DNA of 64,000 bases from Anaerolineae bacterium (GTDB taxonomy: Bacteria > Chloroflexota > Anaerolineae > Aggregatilineales > Phototrophicaceae), in the NCBI GenBank assembly GCA_022822305.1, contig JAJEBY010000003.1, forward strand, positions 682,001 to 746,000. The letters are read 5' to 3'. The notes under the pieces were generated by a model that did no database searches, had not been told where the DNA came from, and saw only the letters and a list, made by a program, of their open reading frames with translations. Position 1 is the stretch's first letter. Every line of letters begins with the position of its first letter. Positions 25,070 to 32,916 of this stretch are shown one piece after another. The translations under genes were made by a program, and so were the position numbers.

Positions 25070-26101
25070 TCAATTGATGGACGCCGGTTCCACCAGCCGC
25101 GAAAAATCCAGTTCGCCGGCATAGTGGCAGCGCGCTTCGTGTTCGCTTGCGGTCTCATTCAGCTGCGGCGGCTCCTGGCGGCAGCGATCCTGCGCGAATT
25201 GGCAGCGTGGATGAAAGACGCACCCCGCAGGCGTATTGGCGGGATCCGCCACATCGCCTTCCAAGGGCACCGGCAGTTGCCGCAAGCGCGGATTCAATAC
25301 CGGGATGGCCGAGCGCAGCGCCGCCGTATACGGGTGCTGGGGCTGGCTGAACAACGTCTCCGTGGCGGCAGTCTCCACGATCTTGCCCACATACATCACC
25401 GCCACCCGTTCACACATATAATCCACCACGCTGAGATCATGCGCGATGAAAAGGTAGCTGTAGCCGAATTCCGCCTGCAAATCGCGCAGCAGATTCAGTA
25501 TCTGCGCTTGCACCGATACATCAAGCGCCGACACCGGCTCATCACAGATGATCAAACGCGGATTGAGCGCCAGGGCGCGGGCGATGCCGATGCGCTGCCG
25601 CTGACCGCCGCTGAAAGCATGCGGATAGCGCGACATGTGCTCCGGCCGCAAGCCCACCGATTCCAGCAGATACGCCACGCGGTCATCCAACTCCTTGCCC
25701 CGACAGATGCGATAATTCCGCATCGGCTCGCCGACGATCTGCCGCAGCGTCATGCGCGGATTCAGCGACGAGAAGGGATCTTGAAAGATCATCTGAATAT
25801 CGCGGCGATAGGGCAGCAAGTCGGCTTCCGGCATAGCCGCCAAATCCACGGACTTTCCCTCAGCGTCATAGAGCAAGATCTGCCCCGCCGTCGGTTTGTA
25901 GGCGCGGACGATGCAACGCGACACGGTCGACTTGCCACAGCCGCTCTCGCCCACCAAACCGACAACTTCGCCTTCCCCGATGGTCAAGCTGACATCGTCA
26001 ACCGCCTTGACATGACCCACCGTACGACCCATGAAGCCCCGCTTGATGGGAAAATGCATCTTGAGATTCTTGATCTCCAGCAACGGCTTTGCTGACGTCA
26101 T
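25070..26101 (-). CDS. Opp/Dpp-type ABC transporter ATP-binding protein (OppF-like)
   Basis: A 343-residue ATPase, partner of the OppD-like subunit. Walker A is GESGCGKST, the signature is FSGGQRQRIGIARAL, Walker B is LIICDEPVSALD, and FIAHDLSVVDYMCERV follows. The oligopeptide/dipeptide C-terminal domain with PAGCVFHPRCQFA and a further Cys (DRCRQEPP) is present. The start ATG is 18 bases after the permease stop. The pair may also power the ATPase-less systems in this window; that is inference. Confidence 0.94.
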   Translation of the reverse strand: MTSAKPLLEIKNLKMHFPIKRGFMGRTVGHVKAVDDVSLTIGEGEVVGLVGESGCGKSTVSRCIVRAYKPTAGQILLYDAEGKSVDLAAMPEADLLPYRRDIQMIFQDPFSSLNPRMTLRQIVGEPMRNYRICRGKELDDRVAYLLESVGLRPEHMSRYPHAFSGGQRQRIGIARALALNPRLIICDEPVSALDVSVQAQILNLLRDLQAEFGYSYLFIAHDLSVVDYMCERVAVMYVGKIVETAATETLFSQPQHPYTAALRSAIPVLNPRLRQLPVPLEGDVADPANTPAGCVFHPRCQFAQDRCRQEPPQLNETASEHEARCHYAGELDFSRLVEPASIN

Positions 26102-26119
26102 CCTATTCTTTCGCTTAAA

Positions 26120-27268
26120 TCACGCATAAGGATCCGCGGCATCGCGCAACCCGTCTCCGACAAAGTTGAAGGCGAGCACGGTGAAGATAATGGGCATGAC
26201 CGGTATCAACAGCCAGGGCGTGATGGCGATGGCGGTGAGATTCTGCGTGCCATCGAGCAAAGTGCCCCAGCTGATGGTCGGCGGGCGTAAACCCAGGCCC
26301 AGAAAGCTCAACGCAGTTTCGCTGAGAATCATGATCGGCAGCGCCAGCGTCAGCGCCGCGATCAAGTGACTGATGAAGGATGGTACCATATGCCGATAAA
26401 TTATGCGGAAGCGCGGTGTGCCGATCGTGCGCGCGGCCAGCACAAAATCCTCGTTGCGCAGCGACATGAATTTGCCGCGCACCACCCGCGCCACCTCGGT
26501 CCAGCCGATGAACGACAAAATGACGGTGATGCCGAAATACATCTGCAGCTGCGTCAAATCCCGCGGCAAGGCGGCGCTCAGCGTGAGCCACAGCGGAATC
26601 GTGGGGATCGAGCGCAGCACTTCGATCAGCCGCTGAATGACCACATCGATCCAGCCGCCGTAATAGCCGGATACACTCCCCAGCAAGATGCCCAGGATCA
26701 AGCTCAGGAACACGCCGATCAGCCCGACCGTCAGCGATATTTGACCGCCATAGATGATGCGGGAAAGCATATCGCGCCCGAGCAAATCCGTGCCCACCAG
26801 GAAAAGCGGCTGCGTCGGATCGTCCAGACCAATCAGGTGTATATCGCTTTCTATCAGTCCGAATAGCGTATATGGATCGCCCTTGACGAAGAAACGAATC
26901 TGCTGACGATCGTCCGCGCTGACGCGATAAAACTTGCGCAGCGTCTTGGGATCGCGCTCGCCCACGTAGCCATATACGATCGGCGGAAAATGCCAACCGG
27001 CCTCGTCATAGAAGACCAGCGGTTGCGGCGGCGCCTGCGCGAATTGCGCGTCAATGCGGGTCGGATCGCGCGGGGCGAAGAACCCGGCAAAAGCCGCGAT
27101 GAAATAAAACAGAATCAGCACGGCCAGGCTGATCATCGCCGCTCGATGTCTGCGGAAACGCCACCAAATCAGCTGCCACTGCGACGCCGTCAGCTGACGC
27201 TCCTCGACCTTCGTCAGGGCGCCATCAGCAATCGGCTCGGAACGATGTTCGCGCATGACCCTACTCAC
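26120..27268 (-). CDS. Opp/Dpp-type ABC transporter permease (OppC-like), long form
   Basis: A 382-residue permease, longer than the usual 280-300 because of a large insert after the first helix (about residues 60-170: RDPTRIDAQFAQAPPQPLVF ... KGDPYTLFGLIESDIHLIGL), which should lie outside the membrane. Then LFLVGTDLLGRDMLSRIIYGGQISL starts the conserved core, and the EAA-type loop is RNEDFVLAARTIGTPRFRII with HMVPSF. Such inserts are seen in transporters for larger sugars of the Agp/Mel branch. It overlaps the OppB-like stop by 4 bases. Confidence 0.92.
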   Translation of the reverse strand: MSRVMREHRSEPIADGALTKVEERQLTASQWQLIWWRFRRHRAAMISLAVLILFYFIAAFAGFFAPRDPTRIDAQFAQAPPQPLVFYDEAGWHFPPIVYGYVGERDPKTLRKFYRVSADDRQQIRFFVKGDPYTLFGLIESDIHLIGLDDPTQPLFLVGTDLLGRDMLSRIIYGGQISLTVGLIGVFLSLILGILLGSVSGYYGGWIDVVIQRLIEVLRSIPTIPLWLTLSAALPRDLTQLQMYFGITVILSFIGWTEVARVVRGKFMSLRNEDFVLAARTIGTPRFRIIYRHMVPSFISHLIAALTLALPIMILSETALSFLGLGLRPPTISWGTLLDGTQNLTAIAITPWLLIPVMPIIFTVLAFNFVGDGLRDAADPYA

Positions 27269-28251
27269 TCGAGGCGTATTCTCGGATCCACCAGCAGCAG
27301 CAAGATGTCCGAGATCAAGGTGCTAACTAACGTGAAAAAACTGAGCATCAGCAAGAAACTGCCGGCGAGGAACATATCCTGCTCCAGCAAAGCATCCAGC
27401 ATCAGCGGACCGGTCGTGGGCAGCCCCAGCACCACCGAGACGATGGTCGCGCCCGAAATCATGCTCGGCAGCAGCGTCGCCAATGAACTGATGAAGGGAT
27501 TGAGCGCCACGCGCACCGGATACTTCCAGACCAGGCGCCGTTCCCGCAGGCCCTTGGCGCGCGCGGCTTCAACATACGGCTTGTTCAATTCATCGAGCAG
27601 GTTGGCGCGCATGGTGCGGATCAAGCCGGCCGTGCCCGCTGTGCCCAACACCACAATCGGCACCCATAAATGCGACATAAAATCGAGAAACTTGTCGATG
27701 CTCCAGGCGGCATCGCGATATTCGCTGGAAAACAAACCGCCCATCGACACGCCAAATACCGAAAAACCAATCCACATCAAGACCAGCGCCAGCAGAAAAT
27801 TGGGTATGGCCAAGCCGACGAATCCTACAAAACTGAAAAAATAATCGAAAAATGAATACTGATTGGTCGCCGAATAAATCGCGATGGGAAACGCCAGCGC
27901 CCAGGTGAACAAAATGGAGCCGATCGAGATCAGCATCGTCCAGCCCAGCCGACTCCAGATCAAATCGGACACCGGACGATTCCAATTGAACGAGCGGCCG
28001 AAATCGCCTTCAATGATGATAGTGCCGACCCAGCGCCCATACTGAATCAGGAAGGGTTGATCCAGCGCATAGCGCTCGCGCAGCACGGCTTCAGTTTCCG
28101 CATCCACCGACGAACCGCCCTCCTGCATGCGCAAAATCAAAGTGTCCAGGAAGTCTCCCGGCGGCAGCTGAATCAGAAAAAACACCAATATGGAGATGAA
28201 TAGCAGCGTCGGAATGAAGAGCAGCATTCGACGAAGTATGAATCCGACCAT
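27265..28251 (-). CDS. Opp/Dpp-type ABC transporter permease (OppB-like)
   Basis: A 328-residue permease. The opening MVGFILRRMLLFIPTLLFIS then QLPPGDFLDTLI is the OppB pattern with GDF instead of GDP, seen in the Agp/Mel (oligosaccharide) branch. Six helices follow, and the ATPase-contact loop is LNKPYVEAARAKGLRERRLV then KYPVRVALNPFISSLATLLP. It lies 88 bases downstream of the binding-protein gene and is coupled to the OppC-like gene. Confidence 0.93.
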   Translation of the reverse strand: MVGFILRRMLLFIPTLLFISILVFFLIQLPPGDFLDTLILRMQEGGSSVDAETEAVLRERYALDQPFLIQYGRWVGTIIIEGDFGRSFNWNRPVSDLIWSRLGWTMLISIGSILFTWALAFPIAIYSATNQYSFFDYFFSFVGFVGLAIPNFLLALVLMWIGFSVFGVSMGGLFSSEYRDAAWSIDKFLDFMSHLWVPIVVLGTAGTAGLIRTMRANLLDELNKPYVEAARAKGLRERRLVWKYPVRVALNPFISSLATLLPSMISGATIVSVVLGLPTTGPLMLDALLEQDMFLAGSFLLMLSFFTLVSTLISDILLLLVDPRIRLE

Positions 28252-28339
28252 AGCGATGCCCTAAGGCTACGAGGTCAAGCGCGAGGATGAGAGGGAATCC
28301 GCGCCAACGTGGGCGCCGGCGCGGATTCTATTGCAACGT

Positions 28340-30268
28340 CTAGTTTTCGAACCACCACTGCTCGGGCTGCAGCGGTCCCCAGACCCAGAATTCTACACTG
28401 ACGATGCCGTCAGGTCCCGGCACATTGCGCAGATTCGCGTTGAAGACGATGGGACGCGGCATCAAGCCGACCGTGCCAATCACCCACAGATTCTCGGCGT
28501 TGGCGCGCATGATCTCCGTACCCAGCTCATCGTAGCGTTCCGTGCCGCGCGGCACCTGCATCCATTCGTCCACCGCTTCATATATCCGCTGAACTTCGGG
28601 AGGCGGTTCGTCGCCCTGCTCGCCGCCGGATTCGTACCACTGATACCAGCGCAAGCCGCCCAGGCCAGTCGTCGGCCAGTGGAAGGGCGGGCGATAGCGA
28701 ATGGGGGCGTTGTTGCGGCTGAATATTTCCGAAGATCCGCCGATCGCCCAGGTGCCCGCGTCAATGTCATTGGCTTGCAGGCGCTCGCGATACAGCGTGA
28801 TATCAATCGGATCCAGATTCAGCTCGACTCCAATTTCCGCCCAATAGCCCTTGATCAACTCGGCCAATTCCGAGTTCCAGGGTCCGCCGCCCCAAGGCGC
28901 GGTGAAGGTGATCTGCAGCGGCGCTCCATCCGAACGCAAGCGCCGGCCATCCGCGCCCGTTTCCAGGCCCATCTCGTCCAGCAGCGCGTTGGCGCCGGCC
29001 ACATCGTATTCGATCGCGTTCTCATCGATCCCCTCTTCATAGAAGGAAGCGGTTGGATCGAAGATCGGCTGACGCGGTTTGCCCTGTCCCAGGAAGATCA
29101 GCTCCTGGATTTCAGCGCGATTGAGCGCGATGGAGAGCGCGCGGCGGAAGCGAATATCGTTGAAGATTTCGCGCAGCACCGGATCCTTGTGCGTGTAATT
29201 CAAAACCATGCCGAATTCGGACGCGCGCAAATCCGGATGCAAGTTCACCACATAACCGTTGGCTTCCGCGTTCTCCGCCAACAACGGGAATTCGCTGATA
29301 TTGCGGCCGAAGCCGGCATGCGTGACTTGGCCCGATACGATCTTCGCCACCAGCACCTCGGGATTGGGTTCGGTGAGCCGCAAGAAATAATCGGTGTAGG
29401 GCAGCTGATTGCCTTCGGTATCAACCACATGGTAGTAGGGGTTTCTGACGTAGGTGTAGTTGTTCTCCGAATCCGTGCTCTCATAGATCCAGGCGCTGAG
29501 CACCGGCAGGCTGGTATCCTGCACCGAGAAATAGGGATCGGCTGCCGTGCCGCCCAGCAGCTTGGACTCAAAATGCTCGTGCCAGAAATCATATCCCGCT
29601 TCCGTGGCCAATTCATCGGCATTCTCGTTGTAGTCAATATGGAACTGACTCAAGTAATGCTCCGGCAGGAAGGGACGGAAGTCAGTGATGGTATCCAGCA
29701 CGCGCACGAATGGCTCGGGATAGTGGAAGACGAAATTCAGGTCATCAATGATTTCCAGATCGGCGTGTTGTCCGCCGCTGACCAGGATGCCGTTATCCGT
29801 ATTGACCAGGAAGACATCATCATTCTTGACCACTGCGTCATACCAGAATTGCACATCGTCGGTCGTCAGCAGCTCGCCATCCGACCAGCGATGCCCTTCG
29901 CGCAGCGTCACGCTGAATGTCATGCCATCTTCGCTCAATTCATACGATTCGACGATATCGGGTTCTATCAAGTAGTCGAAGTTGAATTGGGCGACATTGG
30001 CATTCAGTATCGAGCACGTTTCCGGATCGCAGGCGACCTCATCACCGGCAACGCCTATGATCGTCCCGCCGTATTGACCGATGCTGTGCAGCGGCTCCTG
30101 AACGAGGGGATTGGTCGGCAGGCGCTCCTCGACCGGCGGCAACTCGCCATTGGCGACCCGCTCCGCCAGCATCGGCGCCTCGCCATAATCCATCTGTGCC
30201 ACAGTGGCGCCGCCCGCCATTACAATCAGGGCCAGCAACACCAGCAGCGTAGCAAGCAACTTCTTCAT
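28340..30268 (-). CDS. Family 5 (Opp/Dpp-type) ABC substrate-binding protein, probably oligosaccharide
   Basis: A 642-residue exported binding protein. The signal peptide is MKKLLATLLVLLALIVMAGG with cleavage near ATVAQ. The start of the mature part (APMLAERVANGELPPVEERL ... IGQYGGT) is the mark of the Agp/Mel branch of family 5, which carries alpha-galactosides and other sugars rather than peptides. Later segments include WSDGELLTTDDVQFWYDAV and IRFRRALSIALNRAEIQELI. The ATG at 30268 has AAGGAGAGG upstream; the frame runs further up but without family sequence. First gene of the transporter, 251 bases downstream of the LacI regulator. Confidence 0.92.
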   Translation of the reverse strand: MKKLLATLLVLLALIVMAGGATVAQMDYGEAPMLAERVANGELPPVEERLPTNPLVQEPLHSIGQYGGTIIGVAGDEVACDPETCSILNANVAQFNFDYLIEPDIVESYELSEDGMTFSVTLREGHRWSDGELLTTDDVQFWYDAVVKNDDVFLVNTDNGILVSGGQHADLEIIDDLNFVFHYPEPFVRVLDTITDFRPFLPEHYLSQFHIDYNENADELATEAGYDFWHEHFESKLLGGTAADPYFSVQDTSLPVLSAWIYESTDSENNYTYVRNPYYHVVDTEGNQLPYTDYFLRLTEPNPEVLVAKIVSGQVTHAGFGRNISEFPLLAENAEANGYVVNLHPDLRASEFGMVLNYTHKDPVLREIFNDIRFRRALSIALNRAEIQELIFLGQGKPRQPIFDPTASFYEEGIDENAIEYDVAGANALLDEMGLETGADGRRLRSDGAPLQITFTAPWGGGPWNSELAELIKGYWAEIGVELNLDPIDITLYRERLQANDIDAGTWAIGGSSEIFSRNNAPIRYRPPFHWPTTGLGGLRWYQWYESGGEQGDEPPPEVQRIYEAVDEWMQVPRGTERYDELGTEIMRANAENLWVIGTVGLMPRPIVFNANLRNVPGPDGIVSVEFWVWGPLQPEQWWFEN

Positions 30269-30410
30269 GATCTGCCTCTCCTTAACTGTCATTCGTACAA
30301 ATCCAAAAGCTAATCCGAATCTTACCCATTTTTCCTCGTGTCCGCTCCTTTCCGCTATTTCAGGGAGTGGTGACATTCGTGGACGTGGCGTCTTCACAGA
30401 AAATACAAAG

Positions 30411-30446
30411 TGATCTCTGTGCTCTCGCTTGTCTCGGTGGTTAATC
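30411..30446. repeat. CTCTGTG... intergenic repeat
   Basis: GTGATCTCTGTGCTCTCGCT then GTCTCGGTGGTTAATC resembles the CTCTGTGTCCTCTGTGTCTC sequence at 61760-61780 and the (reverse) CCACAGAGGCACAAAAG at 61644-61660. It lies in the 251-base gap 30269-30519 between lacI-like and binding-protein genes; no clear promoter was found there. Confidence 0.45.
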
Positions 30447-30519
30447 ATCCTGTGCAGAACTAGCTTTGCATCCCAAGTCCTTGTAATTCACCGCTCCCCT
30501 ACTTGATGCCTCGCATCGC

Positions 30520-31539
30520 TCAGGCGGATGCCCGAACCAGGAACCGCGCCGGGATCTCCAGCGTTCGTCCCTCAATTCGCCCCTCGTGATTCAGCCGCGA
30601 CAATAACAAATCGGCCGCCACCTCCAGGTTCCAGCTTTCCGGACCGATCGTCGTTAACGCCGGCGTGGTGATTTCAATCTCGGCGATATTGCCAAATCCA
30701 ACGATCGCGATATCCTGCGGGATGCGCAGCTGACGATCTTTCGCCGCATTCAACGCGCCTTCCGCGCTCCGATCCGATATCGCCAAGACCGCCGTCGGCG
30801 CGCCCTCCAGATCGAGCAACGATGATACGGCCTCGTATGCCGAGCGCCCATCGGGCACGCGCTTGCGCAGCAGAATCGAATCGATCTCGACTCCCTCCCG
30901 CGACAATATGCGCAGGTAGGTCTCGGCGCGATCAACATGATTGAGATTGCTCTCGTCCCAGATCATGGCGATGCGCCGGTGGCCGCGACCGAGCAGATGA
31001 CCAATCGCCTCCTCCTGCGCGCCCGCCGTGTCCGAACGAATCACATCAAAGCCGCGCGCCGGGATCCGCCGGCTGGTCAACATGGAACCCGCCACCACTG
31101 ATATGCCCGCGGCCGACAGCTGATTGAAGTGGTTTTCGTCCAGGTAGAAATTGCTGAAGAAGATCACGCCATCGGCGAATCCGCGGCGCAGCTGTTGATA
31201 TATCCGGTATTCGCGCTCCATGCTGCCGCCGAAACTGGACACGAGAAAGAAACCATGTTCGCCGATGGCCGCTTCCACCGACTTGAAGAGCAGATTGTTG
31301 ACCGGCGCCCCGGCCACCGGCAGCACCAGACAGATGCGGTCGGTCTTTCCCCGTCTCAAGTCGCGCGCGGCCAGGTTCGGCATATAATTCAGCTCGCGCG
31401 CCGCGTCCAACACCAACTGCTTGGTGGCATCGGGAATGCGACTGCGACCGTTCTTGCGGCCATTCATCACGTAGGACACGGTCGCCACCGATACCCCGGC
31501 CCGCCTGGCGACATCTTCCTGGGTCGCTTTGATCTTCAT
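30520..31539 (-). CDS. LacI family transcriptional regulator
   Basis: A 339-residue repressor. The N-terminal helix-turn-helix is ATQEDVARRAGVSVATVSYV followed by MNGRKNGRSRIPDATKQLVL with the hinge LNYMPNLAARDLRRGKT. The periplasmic-binding-protein-like sensor domain runs from about residue 60 (ICLVLPVAG) to the end. ATG at 31539 begins MKIKATQEDVARRAG; upstream frame extensions run through the promoter and operator and were rejected. Its target is probably its own gene (see the palindrome at 31570-31585) and, by position and strand, the transporter and catabolic genes downstream. The inducer is likely a sugar or sugar derivative. Confidence 0.95.
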   Translation of the reverse strand: MKIKATQEDVARRAGVSVATVSYVMNGRKNGRSRIPDATKQLVLDAARELNYMPNLAARDLRRGKTDRICLVLPVAGAPVNNLLFKSVEAAIGEHGFFLVSSFGGSMEREYRIYQQLRRGFADGVIFFSNFYLDENHFNQLSAAGISVVAGSMLTSRRIPARGFDVIRSDTAGAQEEAIGHLLGRGHRRIAMIWDESNLNHVDRAETYLRILSREGVEIDSILLRKRVPDGRSAYEAVSSLLDLEGAPTAVLAISDRSAEGALNAAKDRQLRIPQDIAIVGFGNIAEIEITTPALTTIGPESWNLEVAADLLLSRLNHEGRIEGRTLEIPARFLVRASA

Positions 31540-31569
31540 AGCTGGTTTGCAGCAGCTGCCTTTAACATG

Positions 31570-31585
31570 GGTTATTCGATTAACC
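31570..31585. promoter_or_regulatory. LacI-type operator upstream of the regulator gene
   Basis: GGTTATTC-GATTAACC is a 16-bp palindrome matching at 7 of 8 paired positions with a central CG, the usual form of LacI-family operators. It lies between the regulator's -10 box and its ATG, downstream of the expected start site, so binding would block its transcription. Confidence 0.65.
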
Positions 31586-31599
31586 TTACGGTAGTTTTG

Positions 31600-31628
31600 A
31601 GCATACCCGATACGGAAGCGAATCGCAA
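31600..31628 (-). promoter_or_regulatory. Sigma-70-type promoter of the LacI-family gene
   Basis: On the minus strand: TTGCGA (31628-31623), a 17-bp spacer, and TATGCT (31605-31600). The ATG is 61 bases downstream, with the operator in between. Confidence 0.6.
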
Positions 31629-31718
31629 GTTTTTCGACAGGAGGCATCGACTCATATCGAGTCTCCGCGCCGCGCCACGCGATCCAGCAACAACGCTGTG
31701 CCCGCAGTAGTTCCAAAA

Positions 31719-31837
31719 AAGTCATGCAAAAAATAACGGGACGTTGTAGGGGCGTCTCGCTGAGACGCCCGCTTTCCCAGCCACGTCATTTTGGCGTTTC
31801 GCCGAAACGCCCCTACAGGTCAGTATTTGCATGACTT
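31719..31837. mobile_element. MITE-like composite palindromic element
   Basis: A 119-base element bounded by AAGTCATGCAAA (31719-31730) and its exact inverse TTTGCATGACTT (31826-31837). Inside, two GTAGGGGCG-family palindromes face each other: GTAGGGGCGTCTCGCTGAGA... (31746-31770) and the inverse-oriented copy ending CGCCCCTAC (31793-31816). It has no coding capacity. It lies in the 488-base gap 31540-32027, which also holds the regulator's operator and promoter. Confidence 0.6.
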
Positions 31838-31944
31838 ACCTGGAGGTAATCCTGCGCCTCTGAGGTGAATCCCCACGTCCGCGCCAAGTTCGTCACAAGT
31901 GACGCGCCCGGTCATCTAAGCATTGGTCAGCGGCAACCCGCTTG

Positions 31945-31953
31945 TGTTACACT
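31945..31953 (+). promoter_or_regulatory. Possible extended -10 promoter for the amidohydrolase-aminotransferase pair
   Basis: TGT-TACACT is an extended -10 sequence about 75 bases before the ATG at 32028. The nearest -35-like TTGGTC is 19 bases away, so support is modest. Confidence 0.35.
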
Positions 31954-32027
31954 CGGCGCTCCAATACACGTCCGCGGGTTGCCCGACAGCCCGCCCTTGC
32001 AAGAGAGTTCAAGAGGCTCAAATCGAT

Positions 32028-32915
32028 ATGATTATTGATGTGCATTCTCACACCCCGCAATTCCGCGGCGAAGTGCCGCCGGAACGCCGCCAAATCAATC
32101 CGGCCTGGCGACCCGACCGCGACATTAGCTCCGTCTACAATTGGGAAGAATACCTGCGCGACCAAACGCCGGCCGACAAGACAATCGTCTTTGGCATCGC
32201 CTGGTATCCGGGCGAATCCACCGGCAGCGTGAATGGCAACGACGGATGTTCCGACTTGCCCGGCAACGTCAACGACAAAACCGCCGCTTTCGCCAACGCG
32301 CATCCCGATCGCCTGATCGGCTTCATGTCGCTGCATCCGCACGACCCAAACGCGCTCGAAGAATTGGACCGCTGCCGGACAGACCTGGGATTGCGCGGCA
32401 TCAAGCTCGGCGCCAACTACCAGATCTTCGATCCCCTGGAGTCGCGTGTCCTGGCGATATACCAGCGGGCGCAGCAGCACGGCTTGCCGATACTATTCCA
32501 TCAAGGCACCTCGCCGGTGCGGATGGCGCCGATTCGCTATGCCCATCCCCTGCTGATGGATGAGGTCGCCATGCGCTACCCCGATCTCAAAATCATCATG
32601 GCGCATCTTGGCCATCCCTGGACCGTCGATACAGCAGTCGTCGTGCGCAAGCACCCCAATGTCTATGCCGATATTTCCGGCTTGTTCTACCGCAAGTTCG
32701 GCTTTTACGAAGCCATGATCCGGGCTACCGAGTGGTCGGTGCTGGATAAGCTGCTCTTCGCTTCCGATTATCCGGTCACCACCGCGGCTGAAACCTTCGC
32801 CGCTCTGAGCCAGGTGAATGACATCGTCGCCGGAACCAATCTGCCCAGAGTCCCCGAAGATCAGATGGAAGCGATCATCTATCGCGATTCACTGTCACTA
32901 TTGGAGTTGAACTGA
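32028..32915 (+). CDS. Amidohydrolase 2 family (TIM-barrel) hydrolase or decarboxylase
   Basis: A 295-residue metal-dependent enzyme. IIDVHSHTPQF at the start gives the H-x-H motif; LGLRGIKLGANYQIFDP is near residue 125, LFHQGTSPVR near 160, IMAHLGHPW near 190 and LFASDYPVTT near 245. The family covers decarboxylases (ACMSD type) and hydrolases, so the reaction is not fixed. The ATG at 32028 was chosen because the metal motif follows at once; the longer frame upstream has no family sequence. The aminotransferase gene starts 1 base after its stop, so the two are coupled. Confidence 0.85.
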   Translation: MIIDVHSHTPQFRGEVPPERRQINPAWRPDRDISSVYNWEEYLRDQTPADKTIVFGIAWYPGESTGSVNGNDGCSDLPGNVNDKTAAFANAHPDRLIGFMSLHPHDPNALEELDRCRTDLGLRGIKLGANYQIFDPLESRVLAIYQRAQQHGLPILFHQGTSPVRMAPIRYAHPLLMDEVAMRYPDLKIIMAHLGHPWTVDTAVVVRKHPNVYADISGLFYRKFGFYEAMIRATEWSVLDKLLFASDYPVTTAAETFAALSQVNDIVAGTNLPRVPEDQMEAIIYRDSLSLLELN

Positions 32916-32916
32916 T

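Noticed and set aside
28331..30313. A 660-codon open frame on the plus strand opposite the binding-protein gene
   Set aside because: It mirrors the codon structure of a clear family 5 binding protein on the other strand, has no recognisable domain, and no ribosome-binding site. Antisense frames are common at this GC content.
30439..30446. GGTTAATC before the binding-protein gene as a LacI half-operator
   Set aside because: It matches one half-site but the other half is absent, and the bases belong to the CTCTGTG... intergenic repeat.
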